This document shows positions 6,483 to 8,755 of a stretch of 8,755 nt of DNA, in pieces. Positions within the stretch are counted from its first letter, which is position 1. Each line of letters opens with the position of its first letter. The notes under the pieces were generated by a model. It searched no databases, had not been told where the DNA came from, and was given only the letters and a program-made list of their open reading frames with translations. This DNA is from an uncultured bacterium. Its GTDB lineage: Bacteria > Actinomycetota > Coriobacteriia > Coriobacteriales > Coriobacteriaceae. Both the position numbers and the translations under genes were made by a program. The stretch lies in the NCBI GenBank assembly GCA_905215205.1, contig CAJMPK010000056.1, positions 1 through 8,755 on the forward strand, given 5' to 3'.

Positions 6483-7198
6483 TGCAAAAGGCTATCTATA
6501 CCACCGTCGGGATCGACGAGCTCCTGCCGCATGTTCAGGCGCTCAAGGGCGTCGGCGCGCGTTTTGTGCAAATGCACGCCGAGCGCAACGTCGACGACGG
6601 CACGTATCGCTTGGTCTATACGTTTATCAACGTTCGTGCTGCTCAGGAGCAGATTGCGCAGGACGGCAGCTATGCGATCGAGAACCTGGTAGTCGAGGGC
6701 ATCGACCAGCACCAGGAGATTCCGTCCATCAGCTCGTACTATCCGGCGGTGTTCCCGTTTGAAAATGAGGCCCACGACCTGTTTGGCCTTGCCATTACCG
6801 ATATGCAGGTCGACTTTAAGGGCTTTTTCTACCAGGTCTCGACCGCTGAACCCATGAGCGTTATCACGCCCGAGGTGAAGGCCGCGCGCGAGAAGGCCAT
6901 GAAGGTCCGCGCGGCTGCCGAGGCCAAGGCGCGCAAGGCCGCTGCCGAGAAGGCCGCCGCGGCTGCGGCTGCTGCAGGGGAGAGCGCTGCGAGCGCCGGC
7001 GATGCCGCGGGCGCCGCTGCTCAGCCCACTGCGGCTGCCGGTTCCGATGCTCAGCACGATGAAGCTGCTGCGAAGGCCGCGCTCAAGGCTGCCGAGATGG
7101 AGGCAAAGCTCGCCGCCATGGATCCCGAGAAAGCGGCCAAGGTCCGTGCGGCGCTTGCCGCCAAGGCCGCCCGCGACAAGCAGAAAAAGGAGGCGTAA
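6482..7198 (+). CDS. echD: EchD: NuoC-like subunit of Ech-type hydrogenase with long Ala/Lys-rich C-terminal tail
   Basis: Residues 1 to about 125 match the NuoC/EchD/N-terminal HycE family. It is recognised by the conserved acidic segment ENEAHDLFG at 94-102, preceded by SSYYPAVFPF, and by its place between echC and echE. The subunit carries no cofactor in known relatives and helps join the small and large subunits. From about residue 130 to 238 the protein turns into low-complexity sequence dominated by Ala, Lys and Glu. This part is predicted by eye to be two long helices separated by a Gly/Ser/Ala-rich linker (about 160-195). The two helices share an imperfect 20-residue repeat. The core is therefore of normal size and nearly half the protein is an addition. 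AAAGGAGG at 6467-6474 lies 7 bases before the ATG at 6482. The core assignment is firm; the tail's role is unknown. Confidence 0.88.
   Translation: MQKAIYTTVGIDELLPHVQALKGVGARFVQMHAERNVDDGTYRLVYTFINVRAAQEQIAQDGSYAIENLVVEGIDQHQEIPSISSYYPAVFPFENEAHDLFGLAITDMQVDFKGFFYQVSTAEPMSVITPEVKAAREKAMKVRAAAEAKARKAAAEKAAAAAAAAGESAASAGDAAGAAAQPTAAAGSDAQHDEAAAKAALKAAEMEAKLAAMDPEKAAKVRAALAAKAARDKQKKEA
6893..7189 (+). repeat. Internal repeat within the EchD tail (two 60-base copies)
   Basis: Residues 138-157 (bases 6893-6952) and 217-236 (bases 7130-7189) share the pattern K-A-x-K-V-R-A-A-x-x-A-K-A, with 11 identities in 20 positions by hand alignment. They flank an Ala/Gly/Ser-rich linker. Each copy is amphipathic and highly charged. 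Low-complexity composition inflates the match, so common origin is likely but not proven. Confidence 0.4.
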
Positions 7199-7203
7199 GG
7201 TCC

Positions 7204-8292
7204 ATGGCACATCGCTCCGTAATTCCGTTTGGCCCGCAGCACCCGGTGCTGCCCGAGCCGCTTCATCTGGACCTGGTGATCGAGGACGATCGCGTTCTCG
7301 AGGCAATTCCGCAGATCGGCTTTGTGCACCGCGGGCTCGAGAAGCTCACCGAAAAGCGCGATATGCATCAGTTTGGCTACATCGCCGAGCGCATCTGCGG
7401 CATCTGCGCCGTGGGCCATAGCTATGGCTATGCCAGCGCCTGCGAGCGCATGCTCGACATCGAGGTGCCCGGCCGCGTGCAGTATATCCGCACCATTTTG
7501 CACGAGCTTTCGCGCATCCACTCGCACCTGCTGTGGCTGGGTCTGCTCGCCGATGCCTTCGGCTTTGAGGCGCTGTTCTATCGTTCGTGGACCCTGCGCG
7601 AGCAGATTCTCAAGATCTTCGAGAGCACCTGCGGCGGCCGCGTGATCCTTTCGATTAACGAGATCGGCGGCCTTAAGCACGACATCGAGGACTCCGAGTT
7701 GGCGGGTATTGTCCAGACGCTCGATGCCATGCGTCCCGACTACGAGGCCCTGGTGCATACGTTTTTGGACGACAATAGCTGCGGTGAGCGCCTGCATGGC
7801 GTGGGCGTGATCAGCAAGAAAGACGCGCTGGATCTGTCGATGGTCGGCCCGTTCGGTCGCGCCTCGGGCGTGGACTACGACGTGCGCATGTTTGGCGACA
7901 GTGCCTATGCGGATCTGGCTGCGTTTGAGCCCATCGTTGCTACCGATGGCGATTGCTATGCCCGCTGCCAGGTGCGTTGTGCCGAGGTTACGCAGGCCAT
8001 GGACATCATTAAGGAGCTTGTGGGCAAGATTCCGCACGACGGGATCGGCGGGCGCACCAAGCTTACGCCGACCGACGGCGCACGCGGCGAGGTTGTGATT
8101 GAGCAGCCGCGTGGCGAGGCGTATTACTATGTGCGCGGCAACGGCACCAAGAATCTGGACCGTTTCCGCGTGCGCACGCCGACGTCGCAAAACCTGGCGG
8201 GTCTGACGCATGCGCTGCAGGGCGTGCTCCTTGCCAACGTGCCCATGATTATCCTGACCATCGACCCCTGCATTAGCTGCACGGAAAGGTAG
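7204..8292 (+). CDS. echE: EchE: catalytic [NiFe] large subunit of Ech-type hydrogenase
   Basis: This 362-residue subunit carries the NiFe active site. The four cysteine ligands are all present: C65 and C68 in RICGIC (L1 motif) and C356 and C359 in DPCISC (L2 motif). That makes it a hydrogenase rather than the NuoD subunit of complex I, which lacks these cysteines. The family segments GRTKLTPTDGARGE, EQPRGEAYYYV and RVRTPTSQNL are also present. The protein ends three residues after the last cysteine (CTER then stop), so there is no C-terminal peptide to be removed by a maturation endopeptidase. This is known for EchE and CooH but not for most [NiFe] hydrogenases. AAGGAGG at 7187-7193 lies 10 bases before the ATG at 7204, inside the end of echD. 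Insertion of NiFe(CN)2CO would need HypA-F proteins encoded elsewhere. Confidence 0.96.
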   Translation: MAHRSVIPFGPQHPVLPEPLHLDLVIEDDRVLEAIPQIGFVHRGLEKLTEKRDMHQFGYIAERICGICAVGHSYGYASACERMLDIEVPGRVQYIRTILHELSRIHSHLLWLGLLADAFGFEALFYRSWTLREQILKIFESTCGGRVILSINEIGGLKHDIEDSELAGIVQTLDAMRPDYEALVHTFLDDNSCGERLHGVGVISKKDALDLSMVGPFGRASGVDYDVRMFGDSAYADLAAFEPIVATDGDCYARCQVRCAEVTQAMDIIKELVGKIPHDGIGGRTKLTPTDGARGEVVIEQPRGEAYYYVRGNGTKNLDRFRVRTPTSQNLAGLTHALQGVLLANVPMIILTIDPCISCTER

Positions 8293-8299
8293 GCGCGGC

Positions 8300-8641
8300 A
8301 TGAGTTTGCTGACATTTGCCAAGACGGCCTTGGGCTCTATGGTCAAGCAGCCGGTAACGGTGCGCTATCCGCAGGAGAAGCTGACGGCACCCGAGCGCTT
8401 GCGCGGGCATATCGTCAACGACATGGACGTGTGCATTTGCTGCGGTATGTGCGCGCGTCGCTGCCCGGCGGGCGCGCTCGCGGTCGATCGAAAGGGCGGA
8501 ACGTGGTCGATCGATCCGTATGCCTGCGTGGTGTGCGGCGAGTGCATCGAAAGCTGCCCCAAACACTGCCTGAGCATGGACACCGCCCGTACTCCAGTTG
8601 CGGCGGATAAGACTCCCACGGTAGAAACCAAGCTGGAATAG
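8300..8641 (+). CDS. echF: EchF: 2x[4Fe-4S] ferredoxin-like subunit of Ech-type hydrogenase (NuoI-like)
   Basis: This 113-residue polyferredoxin subunit has two standard CxxCxxCxxxCP motifs: C45, C48, C51, C55 and C76, C79, C82, C86. The two clusters carry electrons from external ferredoxin to the EchC cluster, docked on the membrane arm. The N-terminal 40 residues (with LTAPERLRG) are the amphipathic stretch typical of NuoI/EchF proteins. C47 and C90 are additional cysteines outside the two motifs. The length is typical for the family. The ATG at 8300 follows the echE stop by 7 bases, with AAAGG at 8285-8289 as a moderate ribosome binding site. It is the last gene of the operon: a strong hairpin follows 10 bases past the stop. 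Confidence 0.94.
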   Translation: MSLLTFAKTALGSMVKQPVTVRYPQEKLTAPERLRGHIVNDMDVCICCGMCARRCPAGALAVDRKGGTWSIDPYACVVCGECIESCPKHCLSMDTARTPVAADKTPTVETKLE

Positions 8642-8651
8642 CGCTGGAACA

Positions 8652-8685
8652 GGGGCCGGTGGGGCAAAAATGCCCCACCGGCCCC
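8652..8685 (+). terminator. 15-bp perfect hairpin after echF, probable operon end
   Basis: GGGGCCGGTGGGGCA at 8652-8666 is perfectly complementary to TGCCCCACCGGCCCC at 8671-8685 around a 4-base AAAA loop. The stem is very stable, but GC-rich sequence rather than a T run follows. It may be an atypical terminator, a 3'-end stabiliser of the ech transcript, or a dispersed palindromic repeat. Confidence 0.6.
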
Positions 8686-8755
8686 GCGCTTGAACGCGCG
8701 GTTGTGCCGCTGCGAACAAAACTATGCCGGATTACTACGATAAATCGCCTACCCC
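8686..8755. other. Non-coding tail of the window
   Basis: The stretch drops from GC-rich to more AT-rich near 8715 (AACAAAACTATG, then GGATTACTACGATAAAT). It contains no supportable reading frame, and the window ends before any downstream gene. It could be the start of the next gene's promoter region. Confidence 0.4.

Noticed and set aside
7051..8346. A 431-codon open frame on the - strand over echE
   Set aside because: It is antisense to a hydrogenase large subunit with all four NiFe ligands, and no domain or ribosome binding site supports it.
3003..8641. The operon as part of respiratory complex I (nuo) or a formate hydrogenlyase
   Set aside because: EchE has all four NiFe cysteine ligands, which NuoD lacks, and the NuoE/F/G-type subunits are absent. 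No formate dehydrogenase gene is present, and the six-module order matches Ech.

Overview
The window looks like chromosomal DNA from a high-GC, strictly fermentative gut actinobacterium of the Coriobacteriia, most probably Collinsella or a close relative. This placement rests on strong G/C bias at third codon positions, the old-yellow-enzyme/FAD oxidoreductase, and recognition of the protein sequences. It was not tested by a database search. All genes read on the + strand.

Region 1 (1-1977) is the 3' part, almost all, of a large flavoprotein with the FadH / 2-enoate reductase / BaiH layout: FMN barrel, 4Fe-4S motif, then FAD/NAD(P) Rossmann domains. It ends at a clear intrinsic terminator (2053-2093). 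Region 2 (about 2100-2420) is an AT-rich non-coding stretch with several small dyads and an extended -10 promoter. It leads to a 134-residue protein with two helix-turn-helix units that resembles OrfA of IS3/IS150-type elements but has no OrfB. That gene also has its own intrinsic terminator (2835-2857).

Region 3 (3003-8641) is a complete operon for a six-module, Ech-type energy-converting [NiFe] hydrogenase (group 4). It follows the canonical order echA-echB-echC-echD-echE-echF. The genes are tightly spaced and each has a Shine-Dalgarno-like sequence. EchA/EchB form the ion-translocating membrane arm. EchC (proximal 4Fe-4S), EchD (NuoC-like), EchE (NiFe site) and EchF (two 4Fe-4S clusters) form the soluble arm. 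By analogy with characterised Ech enzymes, the complex should pass electrons from reduced ferredoxin to protons, making H2 and exporting H+ or Na+.

The striking departures are these. The antiporter-like EchA and NuoH-like EchB are fused into one 960-codon reading frame, with a Shine-Dalgarno-like sequence and in-frame ATG exactly at the junction. EchD carries a tail of about 100 residues, rich in Ala and Lys, containing an internal repeat, and EchC has a shorter Ala-rich tail. EchE ends directly after its last NiFe-ligand motif, with no cleavable C-terminal peptide. A 15-bp perfect hairpin follows echF. The last 70 bases hold no gene I can support. No hydrogenase maturation (hyp) genes lie in the window.
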